8,102 bases of DNA, taken from contig JAEWHT010000367.1 of assembly GCA_023387695.1 (NCBI GenBank), positions 1 through 8,102 on the forward strand, given 5' to 3'. Origin of the DNA: Pseudomonadota bacterium (GTDB lineage: Bacteria > Pseudomonadota > Alphaproteobacteria > Rhizobiales > Xanthobacteraceae). The notes under the pieces are model-generated. The model was not told the DNA's origin. It made no database searches and saw only the letters and a program-made list of their open reading frames with translations. Shown here piece after piece: positions 1-6,122 of the stretch. Both the position numbers and the translations under genes were made by a program. Position 1 is the stretch's first letter; each line of letters starts with the position of its first letter.

Positions 1-3000
1 CATCATGGGCGCGTACAAGACGGTCATGCCGCCGGCCTCCCTGAGGGTTGCCCTCTTGTCCTCCGGTACTTCGGGTTTGTCGGTGAGATCGTGAAGATGA
101 ATCGGTTGCCGCATTGCGATTGCCAGACCGGTCTGGCTGCCCTCCAGCGGCATGGTGTCCGTGCCCCAGTCGCCCGCTCCGGGCCCGCGATGCGCGACGC
201 CTCTCACCCTGTCGCCCTCGACCAGATAGATTGCCGCGTCAAAGGGGTGAAACAGACGCCCGCAAGCTTCGAGGATCGTGTCGAAGACCGGCGCTGCGTG
301 CGCCACCGAACGGCTGATGATCCTTAAGACATCTGCGGTCGCGGTCTGCTGCTGCAAGGAGACTTCGAGATCTTGAGTCCGGGCCTGTACCTCGTCGAAC
401 AACCGGACGTTCTCGATCGCGATCACCGCCTGATCGGCAAAGGTCTTGAGCAATTGCACGTGATCTTCGGCGAACCGGCCGGGCTCGATTCGGGTCACCA
501 CAATCAGACCGATCGACGCGCCCTTGTTCATCAGCGGCGCGAACAGCATGCTGCGAAAGCCCCTGGCGCGGCCGATATTCCTGATCTGATCCGTGATGTC
601 CTCGATATCGGGAATTTGCGTGACCTCGCCGGACTGCGCCATGAGAAACGGCGCAAAGTCCGCGACCGGCGTGGGGAAGGTCGACGTCAGGACCTTATCT
701 GCCTCCGGCGTCGTCGGCGTGAACGCCTCGAGATGGGCCTGTCCGTCGATGAAACGGAATACCGTGCTGGAAAAGCCGCCGACAAGGCCTTTGGCTCTGG
801 TCGCGATCGCCTCGAACACCGGCCGCGTGTCGGTCGGCGAGCTCGCGATCACGTTCAGAATATCCGACGTCGCGGTTTGCCGTTCCAGCGCTTCCCTTGT
901 CTCGTTGAACAGTCTGGCATTCTGGATCGCGATCACCGCCTGGTCGGCGAATGTCGACAACAAATCGATCTGCTTGTCCTTGAATGGACGTACCTCGGTC
1001 CTGCGCAGCAGGATCGCGCCAATGCTCTCGTCGCCGCGCAGCAATGGTACCGACAGAACGGTACGAATGCTCGTTCCGGTGGCCTGTCCCATCGCTCTCG
1101 CGTCCGGAAATTCGGCGCCCTCATCGGAAAGCATGTCGTTGACATGCACCGGCTTCTGATCGACGAAGGCGCGACCCGCCGTCCAACTGCGGCTGATCGG
1201 CCATTTGCCGGCCGTTAAGGCGATCGGGCCGGAGTGCGCGCTGAAGCGAAGGCTGTCGCCCTCTTTCAACAGGGCGACGGCATCGTTGGAATCGCAAAGC
1301 TCGCGGGCGCTTTCGACGATCGCCTTGAGTACCGGGTTGATATCAGTCGGCGACGAGGCGATCACCCTGAGAACATTGCCGCTGCCGGTCTGGTAAGCCA
1401 GCGCCTCGGTCAGATCGCGCGTCTTGGCCTGCACCTCGTCGAACAGCCGTACATTCTCGATCGCGATCACGGCCTGGTCAGCGAAGGTACGCAAGAGCTC
1501 GAGCTGGTGATCCGCAAGCACACCTGGTTCGCGCCGGGTGGACGCGATAAAGCCGATGAAGCTCCCCTGGTTCATCAACGGCGTGAGGGTTACGCTACGC
1601 CACCCGCGGGCGCGGCCAAGCTCCCTCGTATGTGGATCGGCGGTTTCGGAATCGGCGAGCTGCGCAATCTCGCCGTTCTCGACCAGCGCAACGGCGCCGA
1701 CCTCACTGCGATGCCGCGGATGGGCCGCGACAAGGATCGCGTCCGCCTCCGGAGTGGTCGGCGTGTAGGCGACGAGATGCACCATATCGTCGATGACGAG
1801 ATGGACTGCGGTCGAGAAACCGCCGATCAGGCGCCTGGCGCTGGATGCAATGGCTTCGAAGACCGGCTGCACATCGTCGGGCGAGCTGGCGATCACCTTC
1901 AGGATGTCGGCCGTCGCCGACTGCCGCTCGAGCGCTTGCTTGGTCTCGTTGAAGAGCCGTGCGTTCTCGATCGCGATGGCCGCTTGCGCGGCGAAACTCC
2001 GGACGAGTTCAATCTCCCGTTCGGAGAAGGGTCTGACCTCCTGGCGGTAGATGACGATGGCGCCGACCAGTTCGTCGTCCCTGAGGATCGGCACACCCAT
2101 GGTCGACCGCGCGCCCCCGAGTGTGGCCGCGACGCCCGGGGCGAAATCCGCGGCGTAGTCGGCGGAGTGCTGGACCTGCCGGGTCCTTTGAATGCGATCG
2201 ATCATGCCTCCTGGCAATCCCTGAAACGGTCCAGGGCGCTTCATATATTCGCGGAGCGCCTCCGGTGTTCCGGCGTCAGCGGCAAAGTAGAACGAGGTGC
2301 CGTCGAAGCGAAACAGCGAACCGAATCGGGCGTCGCAAATGCGGGTCGCCTTTTGAAGCACGGCTTCGAAAACCGGCTGGAGTTCGCCAGGTGAGTCGGA
2401 AATGATCTGAAGCACTTCGGCGGTCGCGGTCTGCTGCTGAAGCGATTCCTGTGTCTCGTTGAACAGCCGCGTGTTCTCGATGGCGATCGATGCCTGGTCG
2501 CGGAAGGATTCCGCCAGCAGGATGTCTTTCGCTTCAAAGACATTGGCGTGCGTTCCCGCCATCGCAAGCAGGCCGATACACTCTCCATTGCGCAGCATTG
2601 GCAAGTAGAGCGCAGAGCGGATTCCCAATCTGTCGTGAATCGCGCGCTCGAATTCCGGCAATTCGATTGCCGACCAATCCGGCAAGTGCAGCGTTCGCTT
2701 TTCGACGATCGCACGGGAAGGAAAATTCGCGGCCGGATCAATTGGAATGGGCGAGCTGTTGGCGATCGGGATCTGGCCCTCCGGCGCGCAGAAGGCCACA
2801 GTCCAGAAACTCTTGCCGTCCGTGCGCTGAATGAAGGCTCTGTCACACCCGAGCAACCGTACAGCCGTTTGCGCAATGGCCTCAAAAACTGGTTGTACAT
2901 CCGTCGGCGACTGACTTATCACGCGCAAGATGTCAGCCGTCGCCGCCTGACGCTCGATCGCTTGCTTCGTCTCGTTGGAAAGCCGCGCGTTCTCAATTGC

Positions 3001-3114
3001 CAAGGCGCGCAGTTTCGTAGCCGATGCCGCTTTGCGCCTCGGCTTCCCTGCCGCGGTCTTTGCAACCTGGCGTCGCTTACTCGCACCACTGACCGTCGAC
3101 GAACGACGCGCCAT
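1..3114 (-). CDS. Multi-GAF cytoplasmic sensor protein (probable hybrid or sensor histidine kinase), C-terminus outside window
   Basis: One uninterrupted minus-strand frame of 1038 codons runs from an ATG at 3114 to the left edge with no stop, so the protein is partial. The start has a G-rich ribosome site (GGGGGA) just upstream. The N-terminus (about residues 1-35) is basic, rich in Arg, Lys and Ala, with no signal or membrane segment, so it is probably cytoplasmic. Six GAF domains follow, at roughly residues 78-212, 250-382, 420-552, 600-730, 768-900 and 946 onward. Each of the first five ends in (R/A/T)F(A/R)DQA-IAI(E/Q)NxRLFxE (Asn at 214, 384, 554, 732, 902; a related copy at 42 precedes GAF1) and runs into a helical linker of the type ALERQTATADILxVIASSPTD. 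GAF domains bind small molecules or form dimer contacts. No output domain is visible; in relatives with this linker style it is usually HisKA/HATPase, sometimes a cyclase, so kinase is inference. It lies 61 bp after the cytochrome gene and may serve the nearby receiver. Confidence 0.9.
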   Translation of the reverse strand, partial: MARRSSTVSGASKRRQVAKTAAGKPRRKAASATKLRALAIENARLSNETKQAIERQAATADILRVISQSPTDVQPVFEAIAQTAVRLLGCDRAFIQRTDGKSFWTVAFCAPEGQIPIANSSPIPIDPAANFPSRAIVEKRTLHLPDWSAIELPEFERAIHDRLGIRSALYLPMLRNGECIGLLAMAGTHANVFEAKDILLAESFRDQASIAIENTRLFNETQESLQQQTATAEVLQIISDSPGELQPVFEAVLQKATRICDARFGSLFRFDGTSFYFAADAGTPEALREYMKRPGPFQGLPGGMIDRIQRTRQVQHSADYAADFAPGVAATLGGARSTMGVPILRDDELVGAIVIYRQEVRPFSEREIELVRSFAAQAAIAIENARLFNETKQALERQSATADILKVIASSPDDVQPVFEAIASSARRLIGGFSTAVHLVIDDMVHLVAYTPTTPEADAILVAAHPRHRSEVGAVALVENGEIAQLADSETADPHTRELGRARGWRSVTLTPLMNQGSFIGFIASTRREPGVLADHQLELLRTFADQAVIAIENVRLFDEVQAKTRDLTEALAYQTGSGNVLRVIASSPTDINPVLKAIVESARELCDSNDAVALLKEGDSLRFSAHSGPIALTAGKWPISRSWTAGRAFVDQKPVHVNDMLSDEGAEFPDARAMGQATGTSIRTVLSVPLLRGDESIGAILLRRTEVRPFKDKQIDLLSTFADQAVIAIQNARLFNETREALERQTATSDILNVIASSPTDTRPVFEAIATRAKGLVGGFSSTVFRFIDGQAHLEAFTPTTPEADKVLTSTFPTPVADFAPFLMAQSGEVTQIPDIEDITDQIRNIGRARGFRSMLFAPLMNKGASIGLIVVTRIEPGRFAEDHVQLLKTFADQAVIAIENVRLFDEVQARTQDLEVSLQQQTATADVLRIISRSVAHAAPVFDTILEACGRLFHPFDAAIYLVEGDRVRGVAHRGPGAGDWGTDTMPLEGSQTGLAIAMRQPIHLHDLTDKPEVPEDKRATLREAGGMTVLYAPMM
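409..3000 (-). repeat. Internal tandem repeat of GAF-plus-linker modules (period about 510-534 bp)
   Basis: The end of each GAF domain carries a recurring plus-strand core close to TTCTCGATCGCGATCACCGC. Copies begin near 409, 919, 1453, 1963, 2473 and a diverged one near 2989. The spacings are 510, 534, 510, 510 and 516 bp, all multiples of three, which fits in-frame module duplication. The best DNA agreement is between the copies at 409, 919 and 1453. It is a protein-coding repeat, not a mobile element. Confidence 0.85.
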
Positions 3115-3151
3115 ATCGATCCCCCGACCCGAGATAGGGCATATTATCGCC

Positions 3152-3176
3152 AAATCACCTTCCGGGAAGGTGGTTT
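3152..3176. terminator. Palindrome between cytochrome and GAF-sensor genes; possible weak terminator or operator
   Basis: Positions 3156-3172 read CACCTTCCGGGAAGGTG, a perfect 8-bp inverted repeat around one G. Outside it three A-T pairs and one possible G-U pair extend the stem to about 12 on each arm (3152-3176). On the minus strand the outer arm overlaps the TAA stop of the cytochrome gene and the hairpin is followed by only a short T run, so termination would be weak. Because the arms touch, it could equally be a protein-binding palindrome upstream of the sensor gene (start at 3114). The symmetry is certain and the function is not. Confidence 0.45.
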
Positions 3177-4162
3177 TATGGATCGAGCGAGCTGACGTAG
3201 GCGGCGAGGGCGATCATGTCGTCCTGCGACAGCTTCTCGACAGTCTGTTTCATCGGAGCGCTCGCGGCTCCCGATCGGCTGCCGTGCTGGAATTCGTAGA
3301 GCTGGCGCATGATGTAGGTTGGCGATCTCCCTGCAATCGGAGGAATGGTCTCGACGCCCTTCAGGTCCGGTCCGTGACAGCCACTGCAGGCGACAGTCAC
3401 TCCCGAACCGCCGGTCTTCACCAACGCCTCTCCCTTCGCCAGACTCCCGACCGGGACATAAGCAGTGAACGTCGCGCGTGGGTCGCGAAGCTCGAATTGG
3501 TTGACATCGTCGGGCATCTCGACGATGCGCTGACCGAGCGGTTCAACGCCTCCATCCGGGCTCCTGGTGTAGAACAGACGCGACGGTCCCGTTTTCGGAA
3601 TCGTTTCCGCTTCGACGACCTTGATGATTTGCTTGCGCTTCAGCGCGGCGAAATATTCCGCCGCGGCCAGAATGTCGGCGTCCGTCATGCTCTTGACGGA
3701 CGCCAGCATGACTTGCGTGGACAACCTCTGAGGGCCGGACATCGTTCTCGCTCCGCTTTTGAAGTCGGCAATCTGCTGAACGAAATATGCGACAGGCAGA
3801 CCGGCGAGGCTTGCATTCTCAGGGCCGCCGGTGCCCTCGACGCGATGACATGCGCCGCAAGCGCGAATCTCGGGCTTGCGCCCGTTCGCGACAATGTCCG
3901 GCATCGCCGGATGGGCGTCCGGATGCCAGTCGAGCGCGGCGAACAGATCGCGCGCCTGTTTCCAACTGAACGCGGCGTTGCTGCCAGGAAGCGCATTGGG
4001 CTTGTCGTCCGGCGTGGGCACCTGGACGGTCGGGTCCCACAGGAAGGCCCAAGCCGGAAACCCATCGGACGCCGGAGTAGCGGACAATCCGCGGCCACTG
4101 ACGGCAATCGCGACCACCAGCAGGGTCAATGCGCACAAGGAAATTCGTTTCGCGAAGATCAA
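3176..4162 (-). CDS. Exported diheme c-type cytochrome
   Basis: The product has 328 residues. Residues 1-28 form a signal peptide (basic MIFAKR start, hydrophobic core LCALTLLVVAIAV, small-residue end GLSA), so the mature protein is periplasmic. Two CXXCH heme c attachment motifs are visible: CGACH at 102-106 and CSGCH at 259-263. Each is followed by Met residues that could be the distal ligand (M141 or M152 for the first, M304 for the second). The two domains look like class I cytochrome c folds joined by a roughly 80-residue stretch. The role is electron transfer; the partner is unknown. The start is TTG, chosen because AGGAG (4169-4173 on the plus strand as CTCCT) sits 6 nt upstream and no in-frame ATG exists near the signal peptide. 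The gene lies 71 bp after the receiver gene and 61 bp before the GAF sensor. No oxidase or dehydrogenase subunit is adjacent in the window. Possible relatives include the diheme c4 and dehydrogenase-linked cytochromes, but I cannot name a subfamily. Confidence 0.92.
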   Translation of the reverse strand: MIFAKRISLCALTLLVVAIAVSGRGLSATPASDGFPAWAFLWDPTVQVPTPDDKPNALPGSNAAFSWKQARDLFAALDWHPDAHPAMPDIVANGRKPEIRACGACHRVEGTGGPENASLAGLPVAYFVQQIADFKSGARTMSGPQRLSTQVMLASVKSMTDADILAAAEYFAALKRKQIIKVVEAETIPKTGPSRLFYTRSPDGGVEPLGQRIVEMPDDVNQFELRDPRATFTAYVPVGSLAKGEALVKTGGSGVTVACSGCHGPDLKGVETIPPIAGRSPTYIMRQLYEFQHGSRSGAASAPMKQTVEKLSQDDMIALAAYVSSLDP

Positions 4163-4168
4163 AATCAG

Positions 4169-4173
4169 CTCCT
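4169..4173 (-). promoter_or_regulatory. Shine-Dalgarno AGGAG supporting the TTG start of the cytochrome gene
   Basis: Minus-strand AGGAG lies 6 nt before the TTG at 4162-4160. It decides the start because no in-frame ATG is available at the head of the signal peptide. Confidence 0.7.
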
Positions 4174-4233
4174 GGAAAATCTGCGGTCGATATTCGAGAA
4201 CGGCAACATCCGACCTTCGCGGCGCTGCCGCCC

Positions 4234-4623
4234 TTATGATGCGTGCTCCAGGCGCGCATCGATCTCATGGCGGAGCAGGCTGAAATCGATCGGCTTGGTC
4301 AACAAGCCGGCCGCGCCGAGCTTTGTTGCTGTCTTCTTCGTCTCGTCGTCACCATAGGCGGTGATCATGATCACGGGTACATTGGGCCGCGCCGTCTTCA
4401 CCGCGGCCAGCATTTCCAGCCCGCTCATGCCGGGCATGTTGATGTCTGATAGAATCAGGATCAGCGACGGGTCGGCAATGGCCTGGATCTGCTCGAGAGC
4501 CGCCATCGCTGAAGTTGCGAATTCCATCACGAACCGGCTCGCGCGCAAATCGCGCCGGAAATGTTGGCGAAACATGCTTTCGACGTCCGGCTCGTCATCA
4601 ACGACGATAATGAAGGTACTCAC
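4234..4623 (-). CDS. Single-domain response regulator (CheY-like receiver)
   Basis: With a GTG start at 4623 the protein has 129 residues and consists only of a receiver domain. The standard residues are present: acidic pair D9-D10 in VVDDEPD, phosphoacceptor D60 in ILSDINMPGMSG, switch T88 in MITAY with aromatic Y90, and K110-P111 in LLTKPID. No DNA-binding or enzymatic output domain follows, so it probably acts by protein contact or as a phosphorelay intermediate. The open frame extends upstream to an ATG at 4686 and a TTG at 4695, but the extra 21-24 residues are Arg/Glu-rich and unlike a receiver, and receivers normally begin a few residues before the first beta strand. A GAGAG purine run lies just before the GTG. 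The sensor encoded at 3114-1, two genes downstream, is a natural candidate partner, by inference from proximity. The gene begins 84 bp after the microprotein gene. Confidence 0.92.
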   Translation of the reverse strand: MSTFIIVVDDEPDVESMFRQHFRRDLRASRFVMEFATSAMAALEQIQAIADPSLILILSDINMPGMSGLEMLAAVKTARPNVPVIMITAYGDDETKKTATKLGAAGLLTKPIDFSLLRHEIDARLEHAS

Positions 4624-4707
4624 CTTATCTCTCGGGATTTCGCGGCGCCGCGTCGCCTCGACCTCGGAATTCCCAGCGCATGCCATGATCTGCAAGGTCG
4701 AAGACTC

Positions 4708-4878
4708 TCATCGCTCGGCGTTTCGATGCCAGTCGGGTGGTGCCGGCCGTCGCTTGTTCGTCTTGCCGCGGACAAAAATCACGAGCTTCTTCACGCTTTC
4801 GTTGGCGATCTTGAAGAACATCATGAGCCACGTCGCGAGCGCCGCACACCACAGCAGGACTTCCACCGTCTCCGGCAT
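4708..4878 (-). CDS. Small single-pass membrane protein (56 residues), function unknown
   Basis: An ATG at 4878 opens a 56-codon frame ending in TGA at 4708. GGAGG (plus-strand CCTCC, 4885-4889) lies 6 nt upstream, a near-ideal ribosome site. The product begins MPETVEV, has one hydrophobic helix at about residues 5-22 (VEVLLWCAALATWLMMFF, with Cys11), then an amphipathic basic segment (KIANESVKKLVIFVRGKTNKRR) and a polar end rich in Pro and Arg. The positive-inside rule suggests that the C-terminal tail faces the cytoplasm. Another frame of this interval also stays open for 93 codons, but its product has no plausible fold and lacks this initiation site. The gene precedes the receiver by 84 bp. 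I do not recognise a family. Confidence 0.72.
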   Translation of the reverse strand: MPETVEVLLWCAALATWLMMFFKIANESVKKLVIFVRGKTNKRRPAPPDWHRNAER

Positions 4879-4884
4879 GCAATT

Positions 4885-4889
4885 CCTCC
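4885..4889 (-). promoter_or_regulatory. Strong Shine-Dalgarno (GGAGG) of the small membrane protein
   Basis: Minus-strand TGGAGGAATTGCATG covers 4890-4876, with GGAGG 6 nt before the ATG. This is the main reason for accepting the short gene and its start. Confidence 0.75.
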
Positions 4890-4917
4890 AAATATGACTG
4901 TTTCAAATGCGCAGAGA

Positions 4918-4950
4918 TTACCGAGCAAAACGCCGATCAGAATGACTCAT
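4918..4950 (-). CDS. Candidate 10-codon micro-ORF or leader peptide
   Basis: An ATG at 4950 is preceded by GGAGG at a 6-nt spacing (plus-strand CCTCC, 4957-4961) and is followed by ten codons, MSHSDRRFAR, then TAA at 4918. It ends 39 nt before the small membrane gene. The strong ribosome site is the only evidence for translation. It might be a leader peptide coupling translation to the downstream gene, the leftover head of a decayed gene, or chance. There is no run of a single amino acid of the kind seen in attenuation leaders, though three of the ten residues are Arg. Confidence 0.35.
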   Translation of the reverse strand: MSHSDRRFAR

Positions 4951-4998
4951 GAAAATCCTCCAGGCGCCGGCAACCTAGCCGTCCTGCGCCTGATGCGT

Positions 4999-5023
4999 CC
5001 GGAAAACTTTGCGCATATTCCGG
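4999..5023. promoter_or_regulatory. Inverted repeat CCGGAA-N13-TTCCGG, possible regulator binding site
   Basis: Six-base arms CCGGAA (4999-5004) and TTCCGG (5018-5023) are separated by 13 bases, about two helical turns from centre to centre. The repeat lies about 50 bp upstream of the micro-ORF and 120 bp upstream of the small membrane gene, where a promoter would be expected. No convincing -35/-10 pair is visible beside it. Arms this short can arise by chance in GC-rich DNA. Confidence 0.25.
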
Positions 5024-5036
5024 TCGTTGCGCGTCG

Positions 5037-5052
5037 GCCCGCAAATGCGGGC
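5037..5052. terminator. Short hairpin downstream of the winged-helix gene; possible weak terminator
   Basis: GCCCGCAAATGCGGGC is a perfect palindrome that can fold as a 6-bp GC-rich stem with a 4-base loop. It lies about 28 bp past the stop of the regulator gene (minus strand). No T run follows on that strand, so it is not a classical intrinsic terminator. It may slow polymerase or protect the 3' end of the message. Confidence 0.35.
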
Positions 5053-5080
5053 TATGGCCGCGCTTGGTTGAGCCTGTTTG

Positions 5081-6016
5081 CTATTCAGCAGCCGTAGCAG
5101 CGAGCGGCCAGGCTGCGCCCTCGGCCCGGCGCTTCGTCCACTCCGGCATCACGGCGAGATTGACCGCGTCGTGCAGATAAAGACCGACGGCCAGGCCGCG
5201 GTCGTAGCTCACCCAGTGGCGGGGAAGGATCTCGATGCTACGGCCACCGCGCCCCACGATCCTGACGAGACCCGCGGCTTCCGCGGAGTCCATCAGATTG
5301 CGGATGTGGGTTCGGGAAACGCCAAGTCGCTCGGCAACCTCCATATAGGGAATCGCTGCGGCCGGATCGTTCGCATCCATGGCGGCCTTCAGCAGCGCAT
5401 TCTGGATCAGCGGCCCGGCGGCGTGAGCAAAAAACAGCAACGTGTCGGGCAGCGTCATCATGAGGCGCGCGGCGACGGGATGAAGCGGCAGCGACGCGCG
5501 GCAAAGCAGGAGGTGGTAAAGGGCATCTTGCGACGGTGTCGGGCCGTAGTCGTGATCAGGGTACAAGATGCTGAGCGGGCCGGTATACGCCGCAAGCCAG
5601 TCGGCGTGATGCGCGCGCAGCTTCTCCGTGGTCGCAAGCAGCCGCACGCGCCCGTCTTGCGGCGCGCGGCGCCGCTCGATGAATCCGACCTCGCACAGCC
5701 GCTCCAGCAGATGATCCACCTGCCGCGCGCTCGCAAATCCGAACATAGCCAACTGCCGCTTCAGGGCTGCGACCGTGAACCAGGTCTCGCGCCGCGACGG
5801 ATCCTGCGCGGCTTCGAGCACCGCCGCATTGTGAAAAACCATGAACCGTCCTGCCTGAAGCAGAAGCCGGACCAGAAACTGATCGCCTTCGTAGACCTTG
5901 GAAAACCTCTCGAGATGGGCGTGCCGTGCTTCCGGCAGCCTGGGATGGTTCACAATGTCCTCGAAGCTCAATCGCAGCGGGCGCCCGATGAGGCGCTCGA
6001 GTTCGTCTCTTTCCAA
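5081..6016 (-). CDS. Probable transcription regulator with two winged-helix-like regions
   Basis: The product has 311 residues and no signal peptide or membrane helix. Residues about 78-140 resemble a MarR-type winged helix: helix-turn-helix TVAALKRQLAMFGFASARQVDHLLERL, then a basic wing (RRRAPQDGRVRL). Residues about 221-272 form a second, clearer helix-turn-helix (MEVAERLGVSRTHIRNLMDSAEAAGLV) followed by a glycine-rich wing (VGRGGRS), as in GntR- or Crp-type DNA-binding ends. I see no cyclic-nucleotide or other ligand domain; the middle (about 145-215) is helical and hydrophobic. The start is TTG at 6016, with GGGGGA about 5 nt upstream; an in-frame TAG lies further upstream with no ATG between. 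It follows the TonB receptor by 106 bp on the same strand, which suggests a role in controlling uptake genes, but no target is shown. The family is not recognised. Confidence 0.75.
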   Translation of the reverse strand: MERDELERLIGRPLRLSFEDIVNHPRLPEARHAHLERFSKVYEGDQFLVRLLLQAGRFMVFHNAAVLEAAQDPSRRETWFTVAALKRQLAMFGFASARQVDHLLERLCEVGFIERRRAPQDGRVRLLATTEKLRAHHADWLAAYTGPLSILYPDHDYGPTPSQDALYHLLLCRASLPLHPVAARLMMTLPDTLLFFAHAAGPLIQNALLKAAMDANDPAAAIPYMEVAERLGVSRTHIRNLMDSAEAAGLVRIVGRGGRSIEILPRHWVSYDRGLAVGLYLHDAVNLAVMPEWTKRRAEGAAWPLAATAAE

Positions 6017-6024
6017 GGTTTCCC

Positions 6025-6043
6025 CCAGTCTTTGGCCGACTGG
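6025..6043. promoter_or_regulatory. Hairpin overlapping the ribosome site of the winged-helix regulator gene
   Basis: On the minus strand CCAGTC-GGCCAAA-GACTGG forms a 6-bp stem with a 7-base loop. Its right arm shares two G residues with the GGGGGA Shine-Dalgarno (6026-6021), ahead of the TTG at 6016. It could lower translation of the gene or be a binding palindrome for the regulator itself. Stem and overlap are seen directly; the role is inference. Confidence 0.35.
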
Positions 6044-6122
6044 AAGGTATAAGGCTACGGCGATCTACGCAATCTTTTCCAAACGGCAACTGGTGATTGC
6101 ACCGAATGCCCTGTTGCTCCGC

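Noticed and set aside
373..2394. Long plus-strand open frames (281 and 386 codons) opposite the GAF array
   Set aside because: The minus strand holds an unbroken frame with six GAF domains. The plus frames repeat the same RDHxLV-type motif at the module period, which is only the complement of the GAF linkers.
2241..2900. Minus-strand 219-codon frame starting at 2900
   Set aside because: It is out of frame with the GAF sensor and lies wholly inside it; the product is Arg/Ser-rich with no domain.
4219..4231. GCGGC-GCT-GCCGC hairpin just after the receiver stop as a terminator
   Set aside because: The stem is only 5 bp with a 3-base loop and no T run, common by chance in DNA this GC-rich.
2975..4357. 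A 460-codon plus-strand open frame across the cytochrome and sensor head
   Set aside because: It is antisense to the diheme cytochrome, whose signal peptide and two CXXCH motifs are clear. The plus-strand product is Arg-rich with no recognisable domain, as expected for the complement of GC-rich codons.
4625..4906. Minus-strand 93-codon frame covering the microprotein
   Set aside because: It is low-complexity and Arg/Asp-rich with no clear ribosome site. The overlapping 56-codon frame has a strong site and a transmembrane helix.
5078..6052. Plus-strand 324-codon frame opposite the winged-helix gene
   Set aside because: Its product is His/Arg/Gln-rich without domain features; the minus-strand product has two helix-turn-helix regions and a sensible ribosome site.
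6044..6122. A promoter between the receptor and regulator genes
   Set aside because: TTGCGT and TATACC can be picked out, but they are only 15 bp apart and both match poorly; not enough to call.
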